This document shows, in pieces, positions 51,213 to 61,814 of a DNA stretch of 64,000 nt. Made by a program: the position numbers and the translations under genes. This stretch comes from Sipunculus nudus (lineage: Eukaryota; Annelida; Sipuncula; Golfingiida; Sipunculidae), in assembly GCA_026874595.1 (NCBI GenBank), contig CM049316.1:42363695-42427694 (forward strand). The letters run 5' to 3'. Positions within the stretch are counted from its first letter, which is position 1, and each line of letters begins with the position of its first letter. The notes below the pieces were generated by a model. It made no database searches. It was given only the letters and a program-made list of their open reading frames with translations, and was not told the origin of the DNA.

Positions 51213-51221
51213 GGCGGGAAA
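51213..51221 (-). promoter_or_regulatory. E2F-type site TTTCCCGCC
   Basis: Minus-strand TTTCCCGCC fits the E2F consensus TTTSSCGC and lies about 100 bp upstream of the RBL ATG. E2F control of p107 promoters is established in mammals; use here is inferred. Confidence 0.65.
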
Positions 51222-51258
51222 CCTCGGCCTATCGTATCGCGGGGACGGTGCAGGACTC

Positions 51259-51269
51259 TTCGCGCCAAA
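51259..51269 (-). promoter_or_regulatory. E2F-type site TTTGGCGCGAA
   Basis: Minus-strand TTTGGCGCGAA matches the canonical TTTSGCGCGAA site over its whole length, about 145 bp upstream of the ATG and 38 bp from the other E2F site. Confidence 0.7.
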
Positions 51270-51337
51270 CCGAAGTGCCTTTCACCGCAAAACAACTGCT
51301 ATTTCTTTCCGTTATTGTGTCGCCACGTAATCTTTCC

Positions 51338-51345
51338 CTTTTATA
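51338..51345 (-). promoter_or_regulatory. TATA-like box TATAAAAG
   Basis: Minus-strand TATAAAAG lies 220-230 bp upstream of the ATG and would place a start site near 51310, upstream of both E2F sites. The surrounding 51000-51600 is the most GC- and CpG-rich part of the window, as expected of a promoter; a CACGTG E-box lies at about 51534. Confidence 0.45.
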
Positions 51346-52781
51346 ACACTACTGTTGTAAAATCCTCGACTAAATGAAGCCGCTGAAACTCAAGGAACAG
51401 CTATAAATGCCCCGAAACCCCGCCCAGTTCTCCGCGCACATGAGTGAACCGATGCTTCGCTACTGGGGGCGTGGCTTACTGTTTCTAAAAATAGCAGATT
51501 TTTGTTGTCAATCATTACCGCTGTGACCTGTACCACGTGCTATGTCACGTTGGTCGGGTCATGTCGATGCTGGTGTCAGCTGGGGCACTTGAACACTGAA
51601 TTGTATTAACCAAGAACTTGTAATTAGCCAAATAGGGGCTCATCGGGAGTATTTTATTAACACCACCGGCCACTCTGTCAGATCGAGACCCCCTGAATTC
51701 GCCTACACTGTGCGTGTAGTCCTATTTTTAAGTTCAGAAATAAAACATGACCTTTATAAATAATATAACATAACACAAATTGGGCCTATATACTGCTGAA
51801 TGGTCAGGGGAAAAGTATGCTTGTTCATATTTTAATAGATAATGATTAAACAACATGGAATTGGTACTTGGCCTATAACATGTAAAACTCGATATAGGCG
51901 GCTGGCCTATTACTTATGAAAATTATGATAAGCCTACCTTGTATATTGTTAATTATTGTTGTTTTGTTATTTTTAGGATATTATCATTATAATTATGTCT
52001 CCATGGTAATATTTTTCTTAAACAAATAATTGTCATAGATGAACACGTTGTGTAGGCCCCTAAATGGCGCTTATTAAAGTTAAGATGAGACCCGTGCCGA
52101 GCCTACATATCAACCTAAATCGTTGGCTCTTACAAATGTGCATCTTATAATATGACATTTAAACTTGGTCATTGTTGTAAATTTCGCAGAGGTTAAATTC
52201 AAAGAACTTAATTCAGTTAACGTGAGTCTGCTAAACTGATGCTGAGCAAGAGTGATAAAAACTTTGTCAGGATTAATATATATTTGATTAATCGGCTGTT
52301 TATATTGGTAATTATAAGTATTAATTTAAAAAAAAGTTGTAATCGAATCATTGATCTGGGAAATATGTACTTTTCCGATGGAGAAAGACGTGCAGACTCA
52401 GGGAGCCAAAGTTTAGCATGCAGTGTCTTAATTGCTCGGACGCATGAACGTTTGAAATAAGTATACAGTTCCCGTTACAACTCGCTCATTCATTAGTTGC
52501 TGCCATTAATGAACCGTCTTATCTATAATCATAGGAACATTATGCAACACAGAGAGAAAATATTATTGCTGCACGCATATATAACTGAGCCTTGAGGTAG
52601 CAACCGTTGTTCGAAATCAGATGATTTCAGGGTTGCAGTTTCTCTCCACCATTTGGGGGGGGGGGGGGGGGGGGGGGGGGCTCCGAAACACCACCACCTC
52701 TCCCCCTCTCATGCACACACAGGCCAAATTGCAATTTGGTATACCATATTTACCACACACACACATACACACACGTACACA

Positions 52782-53301
52782 CAGTCGCGGATCCAGAACA
52801 AAATGTTAGGGGGAGGACGGCTCATGCATGCAGATTCTATAGCTTGCATGATGGTCTTTGAAAATATGATGATAAATTCAGAAATCAAATTTGAGCATTT
52901 TTTAGGCATTTTCGTTTCCGACAAGCTGCATGGATACAAAGCAGAAGTTTTAGAATATAACTAGGGTCTTAATAAGTTCATGTATTTCTTCAGCTCAAGG
53001 ACTATATATAAAGCTTCTAGTGGATACTGTATCGGAGATAAGACTTTATTCCCTAGTATTTACTCATGCATGTGACAAGTTAATATTTCTGGTTCTGTTT
53101 GTTCGATCCTTGGGTGTTTCATATACAGTGTTGATTATCCTGATGTAATATTTAACTGTCGAGAAGTTATAATAAGGAAAATGCAGAAAAGTACCTTTAT
53201 CTAGAAAACATTGATACAATTTGCAATTTTCATGAGCCCCAAAAATTCTAGGGTGGGGGCGATCGCCTCCTGCGCCGCCCTACCCCTTGGATCCGCCACT
53301 G
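52782..53301. mobile_element. hAT-like MITE (CAGTGGCGGATCCA ends)
   Basis: Left end CAGTCGCGGATCCA (52782-52795) and right end TGGATCCGCCACTG (53288-53301) are inverted repeats with one mismatch, typical of widespread hAT MITEs. An 8-bp target duplication is not evident. No coding capacity. Confidence 0.65.
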
Positions 53302-54508
53302 TCAGGATCTAAATCCCAGGTTCGAGTGGGTTGGGGGTGGAGGTTACCAAGGAGCTTAAAGTGACACAATCAGGGGCAATATTATACCTTTTCTTTCACA
53401 ATATCAGTTCAGTTTTGCTTTATACAAAAGTTTCCCAGCAAGATCATCCCAGCACAGTCTCATTTCCTCCCATACAGCTGTTTAACACCTTGTTATGGCT
53501 CTGCGTGTTGGTAAACACAGTCCACGTATGTCTGTTTACTTTTACAAGGCTGCATGACCGGTTATCCAGTTATGAGGGGCGACATGCGGTGTTTCAGCCA
53601 GCGGGAACATGCATTACATTTTTTGGGCCAAGTTAGTCAGGGCATCTCCAGAATGATATACGTTTTCGCTCTGCGCTGCACACGCTGGATGCTGTTCAAT
53701 GTTGACATATATGCGATCGCGCCCGGTTCACTATTTTTAACAGTCGTTTGCAGGATTAAGCAAATGGTTTCAAGGCAATATTTTGGCAGGAACAGATTTA
53801 CTTTAAAGGGAAGAAGCTATTTTTCGTGTTAACTCAACATGCTTGATAGGTGATTGGGTCCCTTTAAATAAACTCTACATAAACTCCATGGGGATATATC
53901 TGTCAATGGTGTGCGCGTCTGCCCAGGAGTCTCGATGATGCATGGACGGAGCGTCATCTTTGAATAGTGTGGACAAATTTTAACTGGGTATAAAAAAATG
54001 AAATTCTTTGTCCAACAAAAGAAAAATCCGGGGGTCGAACGCTTGTGCCCTGGATCTAAACCAATTGTTATTGCCCCAAAAAATTCAGTTCTTGTTTTAA
54101 TTCGTGAAACCTGCATGCATGAATCATTTAATTTGTACGTTTGAAAGCCGTGTTCCATGCATGCATGCATATATTGCCAGGAAAATGAATCGGGTCATGT
54201 TATCAGTCATTTTGGTTTGATATAGTCATTTCTGAAATAAAGCAAAGCGTTGGTATAATTGAGGAAAATTGTAACACGTTTGTTAATAACTGATTGAAAT
54301 CACAGCCTATTTGAATGGCATAATATAACATTCAAAATGTTGAGGGGATATATAACATGTTCACCCCTTGTGTAAAAAAAAAACGGGGGGGGGGGCACAT
54401 GTCCCCCTGTTCCATATCAAATTGCGGCCACTGAAGATTAATCTCTAAAATAGATAAATAAATCTATTTAAATTGTTATATTTAATTGTGAATTGTATAT
54501 ATGCATGT

Positions 54509-54555
<47 letters not shown>

Positions 54556-55285
54556 AGCTGAAGAAAAGAGGTATATAAATTGACAATAATTGGCGGATTT
54601 TTTTTCTTTTTTATTCGTGGATTTCGAGAAATGCATATGTTCATAAATTTATTTACAAAACTTTTCTGAAAATGTAATGTTATTGTACGCCCGACCTGTT
54701 CCTATAATGGCTCCTATATTGGCGTATCAGTCTTTTTATTACTCTATATATTATACCGTAATTAACTGGAACATAACATTGTTTTACTTTATTTAAACGA
54801 CCTGTCAGCATTTTTGTATAATAGTGCAGGTTGCCAAGTTTCATATTGTAAAATAACCTTATCTTTTTTGTATTGTCTGCATGAGTCCAGTGGAAAATAT
54901 TATCTGAACCATAATTAAATATAAAATTAGCAATAATTTTTGGCGCCCATATATCTGTGCCCTATAGACTGAGTTCATTTAATTACGCACACTGCAGCGG
55001 CCCCGACTATATATATTCGTGCCACGCAGGCTTTGTGTGGGTAAATTCCATAAACAAGCATGAAATCTATTAGGGGCAAGCTCCCGTATGGACTCTGTCA
55101 GTTTATGCTGATTAAATTTATACCATTCAACAGGGCACAAGAATGTTGCAGAAATTAATTCATGTTTATTTGATATAGTATTTATTTGTACAGTATGGCA
55201 TGAAGGGAATGTGATTTAAGATTGACCAAAATAGCTATACTGAAATCAATCGGGTCTTTGAAAAAGTTAAACAGGTATGCCACGG

Positions 55286-55318
<33 letters not shown>

Positions 55319-56368
55319 TTGAGCTAAGATCTAAACCCTGTCCAGTTTAGAACTAGCCTAGTCCAGATCATGATAAGAATCCGGTCTAGCCCAGATCACG
55401 ATTGGGATCTGGTCTAAGTTAATTCTAAACTGGACTAGTCCAAATTGCGATCTGGACTAGGCCAAATCAAAATCCTCGATCCTTCCCAATTTATTTCTGC
55501 ATGGTCCAGGCCAATTCTAAACTGGACTATAGTCTATAGATTTCGACTGGGATCTTGAACAGACCAGATCAAAATCCTACTTGCACCTTAGTTTAGGCCC
55601 CTAATTCTGGTCCAGGCGACTTCTAAACTAGACCAGTCGATCCAGATTGTGAATGGGACATAGACTAGACCAGATTAAAATTCAACACGCCAATTCAGAT
55701 TTCCTTTCATTAAGTATATACTGATTTTGTAATAAATAATACTATTTTATTTTCTGGTTTGACGGGTGAATTTCTTCATACTGTATTACTGAAATATGTT
55801 AGGAATCAATATGGTTTATTAATAAAACCATAAAAGAATAAAATTTATTAAATACATATTTAATTTAGTTTATACTTAATGGAAAGCATTTGTCAAATCA
55901 GTTAAATTCAAAATAGAAATTGTAATTTAAATAGTTATTTTTTATTATGTGATAACATTTATGCAAATATTACTCATGTCAACAACTAGTATGCTATCAT
56001 TGCAAGGTGAATATGAAACAAGCAAAATGACATATAAAGAAGTTTTCCTTTAAAAATTAAAATTTGTAATAGGTCAAAGAAAAACCTACATCTCAGGTGT
56101 TAGTAGAAACATTTCTACTCCTCTGATCAAATTTCACTCACTGCACATGTGGCAAGATCAATTTGTGATATGTTTTTATCAACTACCTTTTAGTGTTCCA
56201 TTTCTACAATAAATGCCCTATATACCATTGTCATCTGCAGATGGCACCTACAAAATGGTAAAGAAATTTCAAACAATTTTCAACTTAATAAATGTATTCA
56301 TACTTGAAAGATTTGTGCTTTTTTTTATCAAGATAAAGTAATATCAACCCGAATTGAGTCCAGAGCAG

Positions 56369-56440
<72 letters not shown>

Positions 56441-56701
56441 TATACAACAGGCCTAAACCAGTTCTAAATTGAGATGATGGATTTTGATCTTGGCCCAGTC
56501 CAGATCCCAATCACAATCTGTACTAGTTCAGTTTAGAATTAGCCTAGACCAGAATTAAATTGAGGCTGATTTTGATTTAGCCTAGACCAGATTGCAATTG
56601 GGATCTGGACTAGTCCAGTTTAGAATTGGCTTAGACCAGATCCCAATGGTGATCTGGACTAGGCTAGTTCTAAACTGGACTGGATTTAGATCTTGGCTCC
56701 A
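55319..56701. mobile_element. Foldback element with palindrome-array inverted repeats (family ACTAGT)
   Basis: About 1.38 kb. The left end GAGCTAAGATCTAAACC and right-end complement GAGCCAAGATCTAAATCC begin inverted arms of about 250-380 bp built of TGGACTAGTCCA-type palindromes, TTTAGAACTAGCC, and GATTGCAATTGGGATCT linkers. The centre is AT-rich and includes a (TA)33 microsatellite. It sits between TA/GT-rich microsatellite (left) and TATATA (right). No transposase frame. Related in layout and linkers to the element at 38679-40860. Confidence 0.8.
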
Positions 56702-56749
56702 ATATATACGTTCGTGTGCGTTAATTTACAACATAACACGCGCAGTCTC

Positions 56750-56985
56750 GAATGGATTATCATGAAATATTCAGGACATTTCGGGAATGGACCAATAAAT
56801 AATCAACAAGTTTTCGGTGTGGATCCACAAAGAATATTCACAAATGTATAGTCACACCTATGCACGAATGAACCTGAAAACATGGACCTAACAAGTGAAT
56901 GCAAACACGGTTTTGAGCTCTTCCCTGGATTCCCACAAGAAAACCCCGGCGGAGGTTGTTTGCATTCTTGAGAATGCAGATTTCT
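56750..56985. repeat. Interspersed repeat family R3, copy 3
   Basis: Same landmarks (CATGAAAT, GGACCAATAAA, GTGTGGATCCAC, AGAATATTCACAAATG, GAATGAACC, GTGAATGCAAACAC, then 'tttgcattcttgagaatgca'). Lies just outside the element at 55319-56701. Confidence 0.7.
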
Positions 56986-57485
56986 TGTTATGTATTTAAC
57001 ATGATACAGCTGAAAACAGGAGTGACCCCCCCCCCCTCCCCCAGGGTATGGAGAGAGGGGGCAATTCAAATTCTGTCCAAAGGCCCTGTTCTTTGTTTAC
57101 CTCCTTTACAGGTCGCTGACACCGTTGGTGTGAAAATAGTGCCAAGTTCAAATGACTTGAGGACAAGTCGTGAGGACGTTAATACCTGCACTACAAGGTA
57201 TTACATTAAAGTCCTTATGCCGTGTGTTCTCATACCACTCCACACAGAGAGTGTTTAAATACATTATAGAGTCAAATCAATGGGATACTGGCACATCTGA
57301 TTACAATTAAATTTGTTTTATCCTCACCCAATTGGCACTGTACAGAGAGGACACTCCTTTCCTTATTATACAGAGAGTAAACATTTCGGGTGTATACGTT
57401 TTGAAGTGACCTTGTAAATGTATTGTTACAGATTTTCTTTTCATGTATATAAGGTTCCAACATGACACACACGTAGGCCCATATG

Positions 57486-57542
<57 letters not shown>

Positions 57543-57645
57543 TGATTCACATTTATAGAGGTTGTCGGACCTATATTAACATGTAAAGATATATATCAAA
57601 GTATACCTCATGTTTTCAGCTATATAAATATACAATATGTGTTTA

Positions 57646-58834
57646 AGCTGAATGGTTTCGAGTGAATAAACTCACGATAAATACAGAAAAATCCTACCTA
57701 ATGGTCATTGGAAGTAGACAAAAATTATCTAAAATTACATCATCATATCCACCTATTTTGTTAAATGATACAGTCCTACGGTATACTGATAAGGCTCAAT
57801 ATCTCGGATTAACACTTGACAGTTGCCTTACATGGAGAGCACATATCAATGAACTTGCTTCCAAATTAAAACCTAAACTAGGCGCTCTCGCCCGTCTGAG
57901 TAAAGTTTTACCTTCACAGGAACTCGTTCATATTTATATGACCACCATACAACCCTATATTGATTACGGTTTAATCATTTGGGGCCATCAAAGCCAAACA
58001 AATATGAACGTTCTCCAGAAATTCCAGAATAGGGCTGCCCGTATAATTTCTGGGAATTATGATAGGAATACAGCTAGTTCAACATTGATATCAGCCTTAA
58101 AATGGCAAAAAATCAATCAACGATTATTGTACCTCTCTAATATATTCATGTTTAAATGCCTTAATGGCCTAGCACCTTGTTATCTTAATTATCTATCAGA
58201 AACCCGATCTGAAATACACTCTTATAACACGAGATACTCTTGTCAAGTGAAAGTACCAACAGTTAGAACTGAATTGATGCGAAAATCTTTTATTTATCAG
58301 GGACCGAAATTATGGAATTTGTTACCGGAAGCTCTTCGTAAGATAGATAATTTAGATAAGTTAAAAAAAGATTTTAAGCAATATTCACTAAACACTTGAC
58401 ATAATTACAATAAACCTATTATACCACTTTTACATGTTATGCATGCATTTTGATATTTTATATACTTTACGAATACCAATAAGTGAATTAACACTAACAT
58501 AACTTTGCATAGATTGCACTTGTGGTTTATATTATTCTTTGCACTTATTTCATACAATGTTAGCAACATTGTTAATAACCTGAATATCCTATGAATATCT
58601 AAATAATATTCTATAATAAACTCCTAATAACGATCATACTAGTACAGGAAATAACAATATATGTTAAATTCAGTTACAATATTCTGCACATACATGTTTG
58701 CTTGTATATTACTGTCATGCTATTTGATCATGTTTAAAATTCCAATTACTCTCAGGGCCTTGTGGAAGATCAGTATATTCTGAACAAGCCACCCTGAATA
58801 AAGATATATTAATAAAATAAATAAAATAAATAAA
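57646..58834 (+). mobile_element. 5'-truncated LINE (non-LTR retrotransposon) 3' end
   Basis: Consists of the last part of a reverse transcriptase reading frame, a ~430-bp 3' UTR and an A-rich (ATAAA)n tail at about 58800-58834. The abrupt start just before the conserved WF.VNKLTIN motif shows 5' truncation, typical of target-primed reverse transcription. Preceded by an (AG)n tract. Confidence 0.85.
57662..58399 (+). CDS. LINE reverse transcriptase, C-terminal fragment
   Basis: An uninterrupted 245-codon frame. It opens in the RT palm (WFRVNKLTINTEKSYLMVIG), continues with YLGLTLDSCLTWRAHIN, the typical thumb-proximal motif of jockey/CR1/I-type LINEs, then HIYMTTIQPYIDYGLIIWG, QKFQNRAARIISG and the terminal GPKLWNLLPEALRKI block. 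The first codon is GTG within the open frame, not a true start. The catalytic FADD box and the endonuclease are absent. The open frame suggests recent insertion. Clade not resolved. Confidence 0.9.
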   Translation: MNKLTINTEKSYLMVIGSRQKLSKITSSYPPILLNDTVLRYTDKAQYLGLTLDSCLTWRAHINELASKLKPKLGALARLSKVLPSQELVHIYMTTIQPYIDYGLIIWGHQSQTNMNVLQKFQNRAARIISGNYDRNTASSTLISALKWQKINQRLLYLSNIFMFKCLNGLAPCYLNYLSETRSEIHSYNTRYSCQVKVPTVRTELMRKSFIYQGPKLWNLLPEALRKIDNLDKLKKDFKQYSLNT

Positions 58835-58917
58835 ATGGACATCATGACGTGTATTTGTTTATCGGGGTATAAGTGTGTGTGCATGGGCATGTATGCATGT
58901 GTGTGTGTGTGTGTTAA

Positions 58918-58971
<54 letters not shown>

Positions 58972-61810
58972 TACTATGTGACAGATGATTGTATTTAGAA
59001 TTACAACATTAGGAGATATGTTACATCGATATAAAAAATTTCAGACAGGAGTTCTCTTTGATCAGGTCACTTACCTCTAAATAAACATATTAAATAAATA
59101 TTAACAATAAAACATCAATAAATTAAAAAAAAAAAAAAAACGCAGTTGCAAAGACCCAAAATTAAGAATTCGAGAACAGTTAAATATTTGTTCTTATTAC
59201 TTTAAGCGGCATGTTCACTGTAATCAATATATAGAAGTTCCGAAATATATATATATGTACAAGTATATTTCTCAATATATAGTTACAAAGTTTTACTGGT
59301 ATATAGAATAAGCGTCATGTTTTATTCGGTTAAGGAACAACACATAGTAACTGTCTATCCTTTGTGTAAACTTTCACTCCAGAATAGGGCATGTATTATA
59401 ACTGTGCACATATACAGCTATAATAAATTGTCAAAACCCATGCCAGATAACCTTGCTGGATCATTCAGTGTGAAAAATTCGTTACAGTTCACAGAGGCAC
59501 AATTACTGTCAATTGCACTTTAACAAGTTTTGCTCCGCGATACGTCACAGAGCGAAGTGTAATTAATCGTGGCATGTCTGTCAAAACACTCACTCAATCC
59601 AAATTAAACATAACCAGGGCATATTAGTTGTATCTCAATATGGATAACACTGATTTCAATTATGGACCTATAATTGTTATGACATTTGTATTTTGAACTC
59701 ATCTATAGGCGACACAAGAGTTCTCCGCATGCAGTAAATGAATAAATTGAATAAAACAATTTATTTTAGAAATTTATGCATGAAACTTGCCGTCTTTCTA
59801 TATGTGCATGTTTTAGAAATTTATGTATGAAACTTGCCGTCTTTCTATATGTGCATGTTAGGCTGGTGGTTATGTGTTCTACAAGCGCACAACAGTTCTT
59901 GAGTGACTTTCTAGATACAGCCCACACAGAATGGATGCATTATTGAGATATTCTTTATAGGTATAACTAAGGTGGTATATGGCAACAAAATCCTTATGTC
60001 AAAAATATTTGTTCCCCAGTATTTTGAACTGATATCGAGTTATAACCCTCAGATTCTAACTTGGCTGTAACGTAGGACTTATCAATCATAAGAGAGTTGC
60101 TTTTAAACTGATGGGCAAAATTTAAGGTACCAATTTTTTATTTTGTTAATATTTAAAAAAATTTAAAAGATTTTGATCTAATTTTGGGTATACAATTTAA
60201 TTTTGATTAATTAAAGTTATATTACTGGAAAAAAAGTCCATAGCTTTAACATGTTTTGTGTTAAGTGATCAAATATCTTTCCTGATTTTTTACAAAATGC
60301 ATTATGTTTGGGCCCATAACTTTTCTAAATTATATAATACAGACATAATTTCTGGCATGTACATAGGATATATATATAGGGGAATATTCATGGTACATAT
60401 GAGGAAAAACAGATGAGTAGTTTTGATATTAGGCAGTCCTGAAGTGTGAAAATAGGTTTTTAATAAAAAATCGAGGTTTTTCCATAATTTCTCAAAGGAA
60501 CGAAGTCGCAAAGACCCAGTTTTCGGCTTGGTAGGAGATCTTGGGGACATCTAACATTATGCCGAATTTTGGATTCCTAGGTCTTACGGTTTCAAAACGT
60601 GCCACATCTATGGACGGACGGACAGACGGACGGACGGACGACGGACAATGGACCACGACTATAGCTCAGATGATTTATAGTCAGCTGAGCTAAAAATAGT
60701 ACCACCTTTGTCTTGTTAGACTAAACGGAGTCGGGGCAATTCTATACTAAATCTTCGCAGCTGCCAATCAACTAGTGCGAAATAGTTTTAAAATTTGCCG
60801 CCAGATGGCAGAGCCCATACGGTCTTGGTGCTCTCATACATGTGTGTATAGCATACAGACTGGGCCTGTCTACAGGCGTTAGAGATGTTAAAGTTCAATA
60901 TCCTGGGGCCAAGTAATCATGAAAAACTTGTATAGAAAGGCAACAAAACTCCTTTTAAACAAGTGTAATGTCTCATGTTACATAGGTCTCATGTATGGTC
61001 ATTGTGTATACTTGTCTTAATCAGTGGTGGCTTAGAATGAAGGCCTCAAGATGCCGATTAGTATTGTTTTGTGAACATATCCAGTATAGTTTTGTGAACG
61101 TATCCTCGCAGAACTATATAGCTCCATGACGGGCTTAAGTTGTTCGAATATTAAGAATGTCACGCCAATTTACAATAAGGTCCTTTTTTGACCCATTCGC
61201 ACAGAAAGAGTTTCGTTAAAATGTTTGGGTCACAAAATCATTGATATATTACGATTATTAAAAATTGATTATTTCAGGGAGGATGGACCTTTCTGTCTAA
61301 ACAGGGTTGCCTGCAGCCAACTCTAAAACAAACCCCGCATTTTGGTATTCATGGATCTATTAACACGCATTTTTTTAATTTGGTCTAAAAAATGTTATTG
61401 TCTAGCCAAAATTAATGCAAAACTTCATTAGATAAAGGTTTGGAACACCAGAATCATACAACAGATCCTGTTTCGTAGCATGAAAATAAAAGGATATGTT
61501 TTTAAGCAACAAGTTAATTTCAGCATTTACAAGGGCAATGAAAGTTCTACTCAAGTCGCAACGAGCGGTGAATGCTGTTGAAAACCTTACTCAGTTGAAC
61601 GGAATAGGGGAACAGCATTGGCATATTGAACAGAGCATCTGGTAAGGGGGTGGGGAGGGGTTAAGAATGATTTTTCTTTAATTATATCACACTTTCCAAT
61701 GCATTCCTATATTCTGAATGTAATATATTCACAAAATTTCAGCTTTCTAGATCAAAGTGTTTATAAGCAGGTGTGGTGTGATTGGTGATAACCAATTGAG
61801 GCTGCTGATA
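58835..61810. other. Intergenic sequence, no gene recognised
   Basis: Includes (GT)n/(GA)n at 58897-58967, a 45-bp perfect-type tandem duplication at 59766-59858 ('gaaacttgccgtctttctat' twice), and the GGAC-ended repeat at 60112-60693. The rest is AT-rich without visible coding potential. Confidence 0.5.
60112..60693. repeat. GGAC-ended interspersed repeat, copy 3
   Basis: Nearly identical to the right ~580 bp of copy 2 (including the GGAC run and the TCAGCTGAGCT end), hence a recent copy truncated on the left. Confidence 0.85.
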
Positions 61811-61814
61811 ATAT

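Larger units (their letters stand above)
51600..57640. other. 5' flank of the RBL gene, no host gene recognised
   Basis: Contains a hAT-like MITE, a palindrome-array element, repeat R3 copy 3, a 26-G run (52655-52680), (CA)n near 52755-52780, (AG)n at 54513-54554 and 57489-57540, and (TA)n at 56371-56436. Two plus-strand frames near 53331-53832 have no recognised homology. Confidence 0.5.

Noticed and set aside
51116-51295. In-frame N-terminal extension of RBL
   Set aside because: The upstream frame begins at TTG and contains no ATG; the conserved N-terminus starts at the ATG at 51115.
53331-53832. Two overlapping plus-strand frames of 101 and 92 codons in the 5' flank
   Set aside because: No recognisable domain, overlapping frames, no splice or promoter evidence.
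54370-54436. A second hAT-like end (GCGGCCACTG with a G-run)
   Set aside because: The right end resembles a hAT terminus but no matching left end was found, so no element is called.
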